This document shows positions 15,776-23,569 of a stretch of 64,000 nucleotides of DNA, piece after piece. Position 1 is the first letter of the stretch; every line of letters starts with the position of its first letter. The notes under the pieces were generated by a model that was not told the origin of the DNA, ran no database searches, and worked only from the letters and a program-made list of their open reading frames with translations. The translations under genes and the position numbers were made by a program. The stretch is from UBA10103 sp964437185 (GTDB lineage Bacteria > Patescibacteriota > Minisyncoccia > Phycocordibacterales > UBA2100): assembly GCA_964437185.1 (NCBI GenBank), contig CAYTFU010000002.1, positions 1 through 64,000 on the forward strand, given 5' to 3'.

Positions 15776-16818
15776 ACTGATGTGTTGCGTTTTATCGAGT
15801 TGATAAACTCGTCAAAAATCCACGCCGTGTCGGTCGGCCCCGGGCATGCCTCAGGATGGAACTGCACAGACATCCAGGGCTTCGTGGCATGTCGTATGCC
15901 CTCGTTGCTTCCATCGTTCGCGTTAATAAACCACTGCTGCCAACCCTTTTTCAAACTTTTTGCGTCGACCGCATATCCGTGATTTTGTGAAGTAATGAAA
16001 CACCGCTGGGTCTTCAGGTCGGTACACGGTTGATTTTGCCCTCGGTGGCCGTATTTGAGCTTAAAAGTTTTCGCATCCGCCGCAAGTGCGAGGAGCTGAT
16101 TGCCGAGACAAATCCCCAGTATCGGTTTGCCGTCCGCCATTGCCTTTTTGATATGGCGTATCGTGGGCGCGCACATGGTTGGATCTCCTGGACCGTTCGA
16201 TATAAAGAGCGCGTCGTACGGATCGTTCGTAAAATCGTAGTCCCATGGAACGCGCACAAGAGTAATTTCGGGCCGCACGAGCGAGCGGACGATGTTTTCC
16301 TTCATTCCGCAATCAATCGCAACAATCGTGGTGGGACCCGATCCATAGGTGCGCTTTTGTGCAGGACTAACCTTGGCCACTAAGTTTTCTTTGTTGGGAT
16401 CAATAAATGGGCCCTTAGGTCCTGAGTAGACAAGCTGGCCGAGCATTACGCCCCGAGCTCGGAGACGTTTTGTAAGCGCCCGAGTGTCAACGCCAGTAAT
16501 TGCCGGTACGCCCGACGCCTTCAGCCACGCGGAGAGTGATTGCTGCGCATCTACGTGCGAGTAATTTTCGGAGTACTCGGAGACGATAAGTCCTGCGACT
16601 TGAATTTTGTTGGATTCGTACTGATTTGGGTCGGGGACTCCGTAATTGCCGATGAGCGGGTAGGTGCAGACAAGAATTTGACCGGCAAACGAGGGGTCGG
16701 TGAGCGTCTCGACGTACCCCGTCATTCCCGTCGAAAACACCACTTCTCCCGTCGCGCTCGATGGAGCGCCGAAACTCTCACCCGTTATGACTGTCTTGTC
16801 CTTCAAATAGAGCTTCAT
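15772..16818 (-). CDS. carA: Carbamoyl-phosphate synthase small subunit (glutaminase)
   Basis: 348 residues from the ATG at 16818 (MKLYLKDKTVITGESFGAPS). The N-terminal CPSase domain is followed by a class I glutamine amidotransferase with the nucleophile elbow GICLGNQLLALA (Cys in GICLG) and the His/Glu pair in SVQFHPEACPGPTDT. It hydrolyses glutamine and passes ammonia to CarB. The start lies 2 nt after the stop of a 31-codon leader ORF that spans two terminator hairpins, so expression is probably set by attenuation. Longer upstream frame is not credible because it runs through the promoter and the divergent uvrC. Confidence 0.95.
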   Translation of the reverse strand: MKLYLKDKTVITGESFGAPSSATGEVVFSTGMTGYVETLTDPSFAGQILVCTYPLIGNYGVPDPNQYESNKIQVAGLIVSEYSENYSHVDAQQSLSAWLKASGVPAITGVDTRALTKRLRARGVMLGQLVYSGPKGPFIDPNKENLVAKVSPAQKRTYGSGPTTIVAIDCGMKENIVRSLVRPEITLVRVPWDYDFTNDPYDALFISNGPGDPTMCAPTIRHIKKAMADGKPILGICLGNQLLALAADAKTFKLKYGHRGQNQPCTDLKTQRCFITSQNHGYAVDAKSLKKGWQQWFINANDGSNEGIRHATKPWMSVQFHPEACPGPTDTAWIFDEFINSIKRNTSV

Positions 16819-16820
16819 AA

Positions 16821-16916
16821 TCAGGCAAGAAAAAATCCGCGAAACGCGGACGGTGCAGGCGTATATAAAAATGCACCCTTGCGGGTGTTTACGGTGCTCA
16901 CGAGCGTTGGAGTCAT
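16821..16916 (-). CDS. Leader peptide of carAB, 31 codons
   Basis: ATG 16916 follows the -10 TATACT by 9 nt, so the ORF begins at or within a couple of bases of the transcript 5' end. It runs through both terminator hairpins (their stem and U-tract codons give ...TRKGAFLY... and ...FRGFFLA) and stops 2 nt before the carA ATG. Position, frame continuity and the terminal coupling to carA point to a translated leader controlling the operon. The amino-acid composition shows no obvious run of Arg or other pathway product, so the signal read is unclear. Confidence 0.7.
   Translation of the reverse strand: MTPTLVSTVNTRKGAFLYTPAPSAFRGFFLA
16830..16850 (-). terminator. carAB leader hairpin 2 (intrinsic terminator / attenuator)
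   Basis: A perfect 6-bp stem TCCGCG/CGCGGA with a 3-nt loop (16836-16850) directly followed by TTTTTT (16835-16830), 12 nt before the carA ATG. A canonical Rho-independent terminator placed between promoter and structural gene. Confidence 0.8.
16867..16887 (-). terminator. carAB leader hairpin 1 (intrinsic terminator-like)
   Basis: In the leader RNA, CACCC-GCAA-GGGTG forms a tetraloop hairpin (16874-16887) followed by a U-rich run (16867-16872). The GGGTGC strand can instead pair with an upstream GCACC or a downstream TGCACC, giving mutually exclusive folds as expected of an attenuator. Confidence 0.65.
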
Positions 16917-16925
16917 TAAAATCAG

Positions 16926-16953
16926 AGTATAGCGAATCGATAGCAGTTGTCAA
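16926..16953 (-). promoter_or_regulatory. carAB promoter
   Basis: TTGACA (16953-16948), 16-nt spacer, TATACT (16931-16926) on the minus strand. This is the closest match to a consensus sigma-70-type promoter in the window. It overlaps the divergent uvrC upstream region. Confidence 0.8.
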
Positions 16954-16980
16954 ATTTTGAAGGATGTGTACTCTCTCAAC

Positions 16981-18189
16981 ATGAATCGAGCAGATCTCGA
17001 AGCCTTTGATTTGCCTGACAATCCGGGCGTGTACTTTTTTTTGGGCGCGAAGAGAGAAATACTCTACATAGGTAAGGCCACCTCGCTGCGCGACCGCGTG
17101 CGAAGTTATTTTTCGTCTCAACTCGCGAATGCGCGGAGTGGGGCTATTGCAAAGATGGTGGAGGAGGCGACGTCCGTCGTGCATACAGAGACGGGCTCGG
17201 TTCTTGAGGCGCTCATACTCGAAGCAAATCTGATCAAGAAACATCAACCGCCCTACAACACGGATCAGAAAGACAACAAGAGCTACAACTACGTCATTGT
17301 CACCAAGGAGGAATTTCCGCGGGTACTGCTCGTTCGCGGTCGGGATCTATTTCAGAAGTCCGAAAGTACTCCCACGAAGTATATATTTGGGCCCTTTCCT
17401 CACGGAGGACAGATCAAGGAGGCTCTTAAGATCATCAGAAAAATATTTCCGTACAGAGACACGTGCGCAATAGCAGGCAAGCCGTGTTTCAATCGACAGT
17501 TAGGTTTGTGCCCAGGCGGGTGCTCGGGGGAAATGAGTCGTTCAGAATATGCACGAACGATACAAAACATCAAAACTTTGTTTTCGGGAAATTTTATGGG
17601 GCTCAAACGCCGTCTCGCGTCCGGTATGCGAAAGGCGGCTGCGGCAGAGCGCTTTGAGGAAGCGGGGCGCTTGCGTAAACAGGTTGCTGCGCTCGAGCAC
17701 ATTCGGGACGTATCTTTGATAAAGGATGAGCGCGTCTCCGCAGGGGGTGGTGCGCGCATTGAGGCGTATGACATCGCGCACACGGCGGGAGCTGAAACGG
17801 TCGGAGTCATGGTCGTTATCAGCAATGGTGAGGCAATCAAGGGTGCGTACAGAAAATTTAAGATTCAAACTGTTTCAAACAACGACGTCGCCGCGCTAAA
17901 GGAGATCCTTACACGGCGACTCAACCATCCCGAATGGCCTTTGCCGAGAGTCTTTGTGGTCGATGGGGGACTCGCTCAAATGAGAGCGGCGCAAAAGGTA
18001 ACTAAACAAGTGGGAATGGAAATACCAATTGTCGGCGTGGTCAAGAACGCCGCGCATAAGCCGGAGCGCTTGATCGGTGATCAGCGTGCCATCGAGGCGT
18101 ACGAAAAAGATATCTTACTCGCCAACAGCGAAGCGCATCGATACGCTATTCAATTTCATCGTAAGCGCCGCGCCAAGTCGCTGGTATAA
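16981..18189 (+). CDS. uvrC: Excinuclease ABC subunit C (short form)
   Basis: 402 residues from ATG 16981. UvrC makes both incisions around a lesion marked by UvrA-UvrB. The N-terminal GIY-YIG nuclease domain (NPGVYFFLG, then ILYIGKATSLRDRVRSYF), a zinc-type CxxxC segment (CFNRQLGLCPGGCSG), a UVR motif (AAAERFEEAGRLRKQVAAL) and an RNase H-like nuclease domain with the catalytic FVVDGG are visible. The protein stops right after EAHRYAIQFHRKRR, so the C-terminal helix-hairpin-helix domain of ~600-residue UvrC is absent, a form I expect in reduced genomes. Divergent from carAB. Confidence 0.93.
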   Translation: MNRADLEAFDLPDNPGVYFFLGAKREILYIGKATSLRDRVRSYFSSQLANARSGAIAKMVEEATSVVHTETGSVLEALILEANLIKKHQPPYNTDQKDNKSYNYVIVTKEEFPRVLLVRGRDLFQKSESTPTKYIFGPFPHGGQIKEALKIIRKIFPYRDTCAIAGKPCFNRQLGLCPGGCSGEMSRSEYARTIQNIKTLFSGNFMGLKRRLASGMRKAAAAERFEEAGRLRKQVAALEHIRDVSLIKDERVSAGGGARIEAYDIAHTAGAETVGVMVVISNGEAIKGAYRKFKIQTVSNNDVAALKEILTRRLNHPEWPLPRVFVVDGGLAQMRAAQKVTKQVGMEIPIVGVVKNAAHKPERLIGDQRAIEAYEKDILLANSEAHRYAIQFHRKRRAKSLV

Positions 18190-18207
18190 TGCTGGTAACA
18201 GAGAGTT

Positions 18208-18630
18208 ATGAGGTCTGCGTTGATGAATACGGTTCTTATCGGTCTCATTCTACTAAGCGTTGGCGCGTATTATGTGTACCGCGACGTTAAGGCTAAACAG
18301 CTCAACCAGATAGATTCACTCGCCGAGTTGCGACTGTCTCCGGCGACCAAATGTACTATGAGCAAGGGGGAGTTCGAGGGTAGTGCGACCGGCACTCTTA
18401 ATGTCTACAAGGGCGCAGCTCTTTTCGTGGTGAAGATGACTAACGCTGATCCTCAAGTCTCAGAGTTGTTTGTGATGATTGAAATGGATGGAACTCACCT
18501 CGTTTATCCGGAAGTTCCTTCCTCTTGGACCAACGACCATCTCGACAGACTGCTTTTTTCCTTCGAATGGAGTTGTTCACCGTGGTGGATACCAAGCGCG
18601 CAAGTGTTTGATGTTCCAAAGGGGAGCTGA
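18208..18630 (+). CDS. Membrane-anchored protein, unknown function
   Basis: 140 residues: one N-terminal hydrophobic helix (NTVLIGLILLSVGAYYVY, about residues 7-24) and a soluble, probably beta-rich exterior domain (FEGSATGTLNVYKGAALFVVKM) with two Cys. TATAAT at 18185-18190 precedes the ATG by 17 nt, giving a short leader that contains GAGAG. It sits between uvrC and ddl, each with its own promoter. No family recognised. Confidence 0.65.
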   Translation: MRSALMNTVLIGLILLSVGAYYVYRDVKAKQLNQIDSLAELRLSPATKCTMSKGEFEGSATGTLNVYKGAALFVVKMTNADPQVSELFVMIEMDGTHLVYPEVPSSWTNDHLDRLLFSFEWSCSPWWIPSAQVFDVPKGS

Positions 18631-18648
18631 GTCGCCTTATTTCAGTGT

Positions 18649-18654
18649 TATAAT
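18649..18654 (+). promoter_or_regulatory. -10 element of ddl, leaderless type
   Basis: A perfect TATAAT ends 6 nt before the ddl ATG, so the predicted transcription start coincides with the start codon. It is the clearest example of the window-wide pattern. Confidence 0.75.
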
Positions 18655-18660
18655 TTTTGA

Positions 18661-19629
18661 ATGACGCGGCTTAGCGTGGGGATATTGCGCGGCGGAACAT
18701 CGAGCGAATACGATCTGTCACTCAAGACGGGGGCCGCGATGCTTTCCGCGTTGCCCGAAGATCGCTATGCGACGCGCGACATTTTTATAGACAAAAGAGG
18801 GTATTGGCATGTGCGCGGTACGCCGATGAATCCTGCGCGGGCACTCTCTCAGGTGGATGTGGTTTTAAATGCACTGCACGGAGGGGTGGGAGAGGATGGA
18901 TCGGTCCAGAGAATTCTCGATCGCGCTGGAGTCCCATATGCGGGCTCTCGGCCACATTCCGCACTTCTCGCACTCAACAAAATTCGTGCGCGCGATGTCT
19001 TTATACAAGCTGGCATCCAAGTGCCTCAGGCAATTGCATTTTCGGTCAACAGCCCCGCGAATACCGCCGAAATGTCGCGTTATGTATTTCAGCGCTTCGG
19101 GCCTCCCTATGTCGTCAAACCCTCAAGCGAAGGTGCGGCGCACGGCATTCAAATCGCCACGACGCTTGTGGATTTACCGGATATTTTGGGTGACGTGCTG
19201 GATGCCTTTGGATCGGCGCTCGTTGAAGAATACATACGCGGCACCGAAGCGAGTGTAGGGGTAATCGAAGGGTTTCGAGGAGAGGAGTTGTACGCTCTGC
19301 CGCCAGCTCACGTACTTTTGCCAGATGGTTCGAAATTTATGGACCCCGCGCATCATCGCGAGGCGACATTAAAACACTTGGTCCCAAGCCCTTTTCGTTT
19401 CCAGGAGAAGCATCAGCTGCTTGATATGGCCAAGGCGGCTCACCGCGCGCTCGGCGCATCCCACTTTTCTCGAGCGGATATCATCATGACAAATCGCGGT
19501 CCATACCTTCTCGAAGTAAATTCTCTTCCAGGGCTTTATGCCGGATCATCTTTTCCTCACATGCTCGAATCGGTCGGCTCGTCAGTGCGCGAGTTCCTCG
19601 AGCACTCAATACAGTTGGCGATGCGGTGA
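18661..19629 (+). CDS. ddl: D-alanine--D-alanine ligase
   Basis: 322 residues, an ATP-grasp enzyme that makes the D-Ala-D-Ala dipeptide of peptidoglycan. The N-terminal domain has GGTSSEYDLSLKTG and the HGGVGEDGSVQ loop; the ATP-grasp part has PYVVKPSSEGAAHG, VEEYIRGTEASVGV and the metal-binding LLEVNSLPGLYAGS. The length is normal. The promoter predicts a leaderless mRNA. VanY-type carboxypeptidase, MurB and MltG in the same window act on the same polymer. Confidence 0.94.
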   Translation: MTRLSVGILRGGTSSEYDLSLKTGAAMLSALPEDRYATRDIFIDKRGYWHVRGTPMNPARALSQVDVVLNALHGGVGEDGSVQRILDRAGVPYAGSRPHSALLALNKIRARDVFIQAGIQVPQAIAFSVNSPANTAEMSRYVFQRFGPPYVVKPSSEGAAHGIQIATTLVDLPDILGDVLDAFGSALVEEYIRGTEASVGVIEGFRGEELYALPPAHVLLPDGSKFMDPAHHREATLKHLVPSPFRFQEKHQLLDMAKAAHRALGASHFSRADIIMTNRGPYLLEVNSLPGLYAGSSFPHMLESVGSSVREFLEHSIQLAMR

Positions 19630-19687
19630 TAGCGTGTTAAATTTCCTGAGTTCGAGAGAGAAGGGAACGAGGGTGTCGCTAATTAAT

Positions 19688-19849
19688 GGGCTAGTAGCTC
19701 CGGTAGAGTGCCCCGAGGTGGTTGGAGAGTTGATAATAAATGATGGGCCAGTAGCTCCGGCGAAGTGCCTTAGAGGTTGTGGGTGGAGTAAGTACATAAT
19801 GGGCCAGTAGCTCCGGTAGTAATACCTTAGAGTGAAAGCCCGAAAAGAT
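19688..19849 (+). repeat. Three degenerate tandem repeats of a tRNA 5' half upstream of tRNA-Ala
   Basis: Units begin at 19688, 19745 and 19801 (period 57, 56, then 49 to the true tRNA at 19850). Each starts GGGCYAGTAGCTCCGG and resembles the acceptor strand plus D-arm of the downstream tRNA-Ala, with diverging tails that lack an anticodon arm or T-arm. They share features with each other (AGCTCCGG) that the intact tRNA does not have. Decayed tandem duplicates of tRNA starts are the simplest reading. Confidence 0.8.
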
Positions 19850-19921
19850 GGGCCAGTAGTTCAGTGGTAGAATGCCTCATTTGCAATGAGGAGGTCCGGG
19901 GTTCGATCCCCCGCTGGTCCA
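19850..19921 (+). tRNA. tRNA-Ala (UGC)
   Basis: A complete cloverleaf of 72 nt: acceptor GGGCCAG/CTGGTCC including the alanine identity pair G3-U70, D-arm GTTC/GAAT, anticodon stem CCTCA/TGAGG with loop TTTGCAA (anticodon TGC), variable loop AGGTC, T-arm CGGGG-TTCGATC-CCCCG, discriminator A. CCA is not encoded. The alanyl-tRNA synthetase gene is also in this window. Confidence 0.96.
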
Positions 19922-20110
19922 CAAAAACAAAGAGCGAAGCGACTATGTTTTTGTAGGCTAACGATTTGTCTGCGCGTAGCGCAGGTACAAATCAAAGTCC
20001 CTTCCGTAGAGAAGGGAATGCTGTGCGCAGACACAGCGACGCAAAAGCACCGGAAGGCGTGGTCAAAGAAATTTTCGATCGGCGGCGAGAAAATTATCTG
20101 TCACCCAAAA
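19922..20110 (+). ncRNA. Hairpin-rich intergenic stretch after tRNA-Ala (candidate structured RNA)
   Basis: No credible ORF. Successive stems are ACAAAAAC/GTTTTTGT (19921-19954), a 13-bp stem with a 2-nt bulge (19963-19993, inner CTGCGC-GTA-GCGCAG), TCCCTTC/GAAGGGA (19998-20017), GCTGTG/CACAGC (20020-20037) and AATTTTC/GAAAATT (20070-20095). The first could be a tRNA terminator. Five stems in 175 bp is dense; whether it is an RNA gene, a terminator cluster or a palindromic repeat is open. Confidence 0.4.
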
Positions 20111-20159
20111 AATGCCGCAGCGCGTTTATCCTATTTTTTGGAATGCTATACTTGTGAAA

Positions 20160-20882
20160 ATGGAATCAGGCAACTCTATAGTAAAGGATACAAACTACTG
20201 GAATGAACACGGGCCTATCTCCATGTATCTAGCGATGGCTATTTTTGTGCTCATTCCCTTTGTCGGCGGGTGGGTGGGCTATACATATGCCCCGGAGAAG
20301 ATTGTAGAAGTGACACGCGTTTTACCCAGTGTCGTACAAAAAACGACCACATTAAGCGGCGTTGCAACACGTGTCACTATCGAAACATTACCCGTTGACG
20401 AAAAATCTCTGCGTGGCGGTTATCCTACTTTCTTTAACTATACATTTGAAAATGGTAAGTTCAGCGTTGCTTTTTTTGCAGCACGGCACATCAACATAGA
20501 CGACGATTACACAGATCCGAATTACGGTACATCTCGGGGAACGCAGCGCGCCTACTACAAGGCTTGGCTAATACGAAATGTTGAAGGGGGCGGGCGGGCT
20601 CCTTTTCTTACCATCTTGGTTAATGAGGACGGTTGCGTGTACGACCTATGCTCCGATAAAATTCGGTCGGAGGTTGAACTACATGGTCAATCTTGGAATT
20701 ATCTCGGTGGTTATGAGTACTGCGACGTGGGGGAGTGCACAGGATCACAGCACGTTTATAGCAGAAACGTGGGTACGTACACGGTTGCGTTAGAATCAGA
20801 TTTCCCTTTACATGACGCTAAAGGTTTGGCTGATAACGACGTAAAAACAATTCTTTCAAGTTTGAGCGTGAGTGCTCAATAA
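20160..20882 (+). CDS. Membrane-anchored extracytoplasmic protein, unknown function
   Basis: 240 residues from ATG 20160; TATACT (20147-20152) ends 7 nt before it, so the longer upstream frame is untranscribed. One transmembrane helix at about residues 21-38 (MYLAMAIFVLIPFVGGWVGY) follows a short cytosolic tail; the rest is a soluble domain with four Cys in two close pairs (GCVYDLC; CDVGEC), possibly disulfides. No family recognised. It is convergent with the MBOAT gene. Confidence 0.7.
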   Translation: MESGNSIVKDTNYWNEHGPISMYLAMAIFVLIPFVGGWVGYTYAPEKIVEVTRVLPSVVQKTTTLSGVATRVTIETLPVDEKSLRGGYPTFFNYTFENGKFSVAFFAARHINIDDDYTDPNYGTSRGTQRAYYKAWLIRNVEGGGRAPFLTILVNEDGCVYDLCSDKIRSEVELHGQSWNYLGGYEYCDVGECTGSQHVYSRNVGTYTVALESDFPLHDAKGLADNDVKTILSSLSVSAQ

Positions 20883-20949
20883 GGTTTGCACGTCTTCGTC
20901 CCCCAAAAAGTATCTCGCTAAGAAACCAGCCGCTTCGGCTTCCGGCAAA

Positions 20950-22431
20950 CTAAAACTGAAAATATATAAACTGCGAACTATCGGTTCGTCCCAAAACGAT
21001 GATCAGGAGCATGGCCGTTGAGACAACAAACCAGGCTAGGATAGCCGCCGTCACGGGTCTCTGCGGCGAAAAAATGGTTGGCAGTAGACGACGTTCCTGC
21101 ACAAAATCCGCGACCAAAAGAATCGCAATACCGACGATGCACCAGTAGAAATCATAATGAGATCTCCCGAAAAACACCTGCGTCTGTAAAAAACTTGCTC
21201 CGACAAATTTCTCGCCGACGCTGTACCAGTCGCTCAAAATCTTCCCCGCAATCAACTGCGCGTCTGCCAATGTTGATGCGCGAAAGTAAATCCACGCGAA
21301 GCATATCAAGGTAAAAGTCGTTAGGACTTGAATGGGTGCGCCTATGAATGACCGAAGACGCAGGGTACCGGAATGGAGAAAGCTACCGGAGTGGTAGATG
21401 AAGCGTTCGACAATGAGCATCATGCCGTTGAGCAGTCCCCACAATACATACGTCCAATTTGCACCGTGCCAAACTCCACTAAGAAAGAAGGTAATCAAAA
21501 TATTGCGATTGGTGATGAGGCTCGAGACGCGATTGCCACCGAGTGGGATGTACACGTAATCGCGGAACCAGGTTGAGAGCGATATATGCCACCGCTGCCA
21601 AAACTCGCCGACAGATCGGGCGAAGTAGGGATGGCGGAAGTTCTGCATCAACGTAAATCCCATCACTTTGGCAGAACCCACGGCGATGTCGGAGTAGCCT
21701 GAAAAATCGCAATATATTTGGAATGCAAAAAATACTGTGGCGATCGCGAGCGCAATGCCGGAGTATTCAGCAGGCGATGCGTACGCTTGATTCACGAAGG
21801 GGGCCAAATTGTCTGCGATGACGATCTTTTTGAAAAAGCCAAAGAGCATGAGCGAAAGACCGGCGCCAACACGCCGAAGTTCAAATGCGTATCGCTCGCG
21901 GAATTGGTGAAGAAGGTTTTGCGGGCGCTCAATTGGGCCAGCCACGAGCTGCGGATAAAACATCACGTACGTGCCAAGTATTCCAAGATGTCGCTCCGCC
22001 TTTTGACGGCCTCGATACACTTCTATTGTGTAGCTGAGGCTCTGAAATGTATGGAATGATAGTCCAATTGGAAGCACAATCGATAACGCCTCAAGAGAAT
22101 ATTGCCAGTGCAGAAAATCGGCGAGGGAGGCCAAGTTTGCGTTAAAAAAGTTGAAATATTTAAATACGAATAGCACACCGACGTTGGCCACAATACTCGC
22201 AATAAGAAAGATGAGGCGCCGTTTCTCGACCGAGCGCTCTATATAAATGCCCGCCACATAATCAACGAGTATGGTAAATGCGAGGATGAGAATAAACGCG
22301 GGCATAAACGCCATGTAAAAGAAGCAGCTAGCGGCCAGAAGAACGAGCCACCGCGCCTTTTGCGGAGCGAGAAAAAAGAGTGTAGTGACGACCGGAAAGA
22401 ATATGAGGAAATTGATGGAATTAAAAAGCAT
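20950..22431 (-). CDS. MBOAT-family membrane O-acyltransferase (AlgI/DltB-like)
   Basis: 493 residues, about ten transmembrane helices, starting MLFNSINFLIFFPVVTTLFF. The family signature is clear: IYCDFSGYSDIAVGSAKVMGF, FWQRWHISLSTWFRDYVYIPLGGNR and the catalytic His segment FFLSGVWHGANWTYVLWG. Such proteins move acetyl groups across the membrane onto cell-surface polysaccharides. Its ATG is 2 nt after the stop of the upstream SGNH gene, an arrangement like algI with algJ/algX partners, where the SGNH protein completes transfer outside the cell. The acceptor polymer is not known. Confidence 0.93.
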   Translation of the reverse strand: MLFNSINFLIFFPVVTTLFFLAPQKARWLVLLAASCFFYMAFMPAFILILAFTILVDYVAGIYIERSVEKRRLIFLIASIVANVGVLFVFKYFNFFNANLASLADFLHWQYSLEALSIVLPIGLSFHTFQSLSYTIEVYRGRQKAERHLGILGTYVMFYPQLVAGPIERPQNLLHQFRERYAFELRRVGAGLSLMLFGFFKKIVIADNLAPFVNQAYASPAEYSGIALAIATVFFAFQIYCDFSGYSDIAVGSAKVMGFTLMQNFRHPYFARSVGEFWQRWHISLSTWFRDYVYIPLGGNRVSSLITNRNILITFFLSGVWHGANWTYVLWGLLNGMMLIVERFIYHSGSFLHSGTLRLRSFIGAPIQVLTTFTLICFAWIYFRASTLADAQLIAGKILSDWYSVGEKFVGASFLQTQVFFGRSHYDFYWCIVGIAILLVADFVQERRLLPTIFSPQRPVTAAILAWFVVSTAMLLIIVLGRTDSSQFIYFQF

Positions 22432-22433
22432 AA

Positions 22434-23534
22434 TTATGTTTCTGTGCAATCGCGGGGCATGTCAGCGGGCAGGCGCTCGGAAAAAAAGTCAAAGAGAATA
22501 TCAGCCATCGCTTCGTGACCCGCTTCGTTGAGGTGGTCTGCGCAGTTCGCGACGAGGCAGTCGCCGCGCTTGAGTCGCTCTTCTGCAATGCGGGGTATCG
22601 GATTCAGCACATCAATGCGAGTGCTCTCAGCAAAGGCAATGAGTGGTCCATTGCTCGGATCTGCAGCCCATGTCGGATCACCCTCAAAATTTGCCATTGA
22701 CGGGTACGGTACGAGGATAAACGCCGATCCGCTGTTCTCGACGAGTTTTTTGAGCTTTTCTATCAGCTCAAAGGTGTAAGAGTAGTACCGATCCGAGATA
22801 GCGGATTCGGTTGATGTGGCGGTGATCACTTCGTCAACAGAAATCTCCAAAAGTCCCGTGACAGCCAAAACCTGCCGAACCGTCGGATTACGCTGCACCT
22901 TATTGAAGACAAACTTCGGTAGAGTAAACTGCAGCAGGAACGCCTTAATTCCCACCGCGCTTCGCTCCTCCGCGTAATTTTCCAGACTAAAATGTGATTT
23001 GTTGAGGTTGTCTGCATAATCGTTGCTAAAGACTACGAGCGTGTAGTCCGGCGCGAGGGGAGAGACGGCGTGCTTAAATGTCTGATATTCAAGAAATGTC
23101 CCGCTTGCGCCAACGCCAAAGTTCATCACCTCAAATTTATTTTCCCGACAAACGGATTCAATGTTGAGACGATTTTCAAGCAAGACTGGATAGGATTGAT
23201 CGGTATCAACTTCGAGACCTGCGGTCACCGAGTCGCCCATGATCGCAATTCGGATGGTATCGGGCGCTTTCTGCGGCGCAACGAAGTTTCCGTTGTATCC
23301 CAGGTTGTTTGTGCGAATGTGCGAATACCGCTCCGCATTAGCCGACCACGCCATGCCGTTAAAGTTTTTGACGTGAATAGAGCCAACGACAGGGTCAGTG
23401 CGCAAAAGGGGAAATGCTGCGGGAGCGAGGAAGCGAACACCGAGCTCAAGATATATTAGGGTGGCGATGCCGGCGAGACACGTGAGTAGTGCGGCCAGTA
23501 GCACGTTGCTTTTTTTTGGTATACTCTCCATCAT
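22434..23534 (-). CDS. SGNH/GDSL-hydrolase-like protein, partner of the MBOAT acyltransferase
   Basis: 366 residues with one N-terminal membrane anchor (NVLLAALLTCLAGIATLIYLE). Block I is IMGDSVTAGLEV with the nucleophilic Ser, a later Gly/Asn block is MNFGVGASGTFLEY, and the Asp-His pair is in DHLNEAGHEAM near the C-terminus, so the triad looks intact. The exported domain probably acts as an esterase or acetyltransferase on a surface polymer. It is co-transcribed with the MBOAT gene downstream on the same strand. Start may be either of the two consecutive ATGs. Confidence 0.88.
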   Translation of the reverse strand: MMESIPKKSNVLLAALLTCLAGIATLIYLELGVRFLAPAAFPLLRTDPVVGSIHVKNFNGMAWSANAERYSHIRTNNLGYNGNFVAPQKAPDTIRIAIMGDSVTAGLEVDTDQSYPVLLENRLNIESVCRENKFEVMNFGVGASGTFLEYQTFKHAVSPLAPDYTLVVFSNDYADNLNKSHFSLENYAEERSAVGIKAFLLQFTLPKFVFNKVQRNPTVRQVLAVTGLLEISVDEVITATSTESAISDRYYSYTFELIEKLKKLVENSGSAFILVPYPSMANFEGDPTWAADPSNGPLIAFAESTRIDVLNPIPRIAEERLKRGDCLVANCADHLNEAGHEAMADILFDFFSERLPADMPRDCTET

Positions 23535-23569
23535 ACGGTGGTGCTCTGCGCTATCGTTTCAAACATACT

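Noticed and set aside
16981..18189. uvrC truncated by a frameshift or assembly error
   Set aside because: The chain ends cleanly after the RNase H-like domain with a stop and a new promoter for the next gene; the missing HhH domain is better read as a natural short form.
19538..19810. Open frame of 90 codons across the ddl end and the tRNA-like repeats
   Set aside because: It is out of frame with ddl, has no start signal, and its 3' part only reflects the tandem repeats.
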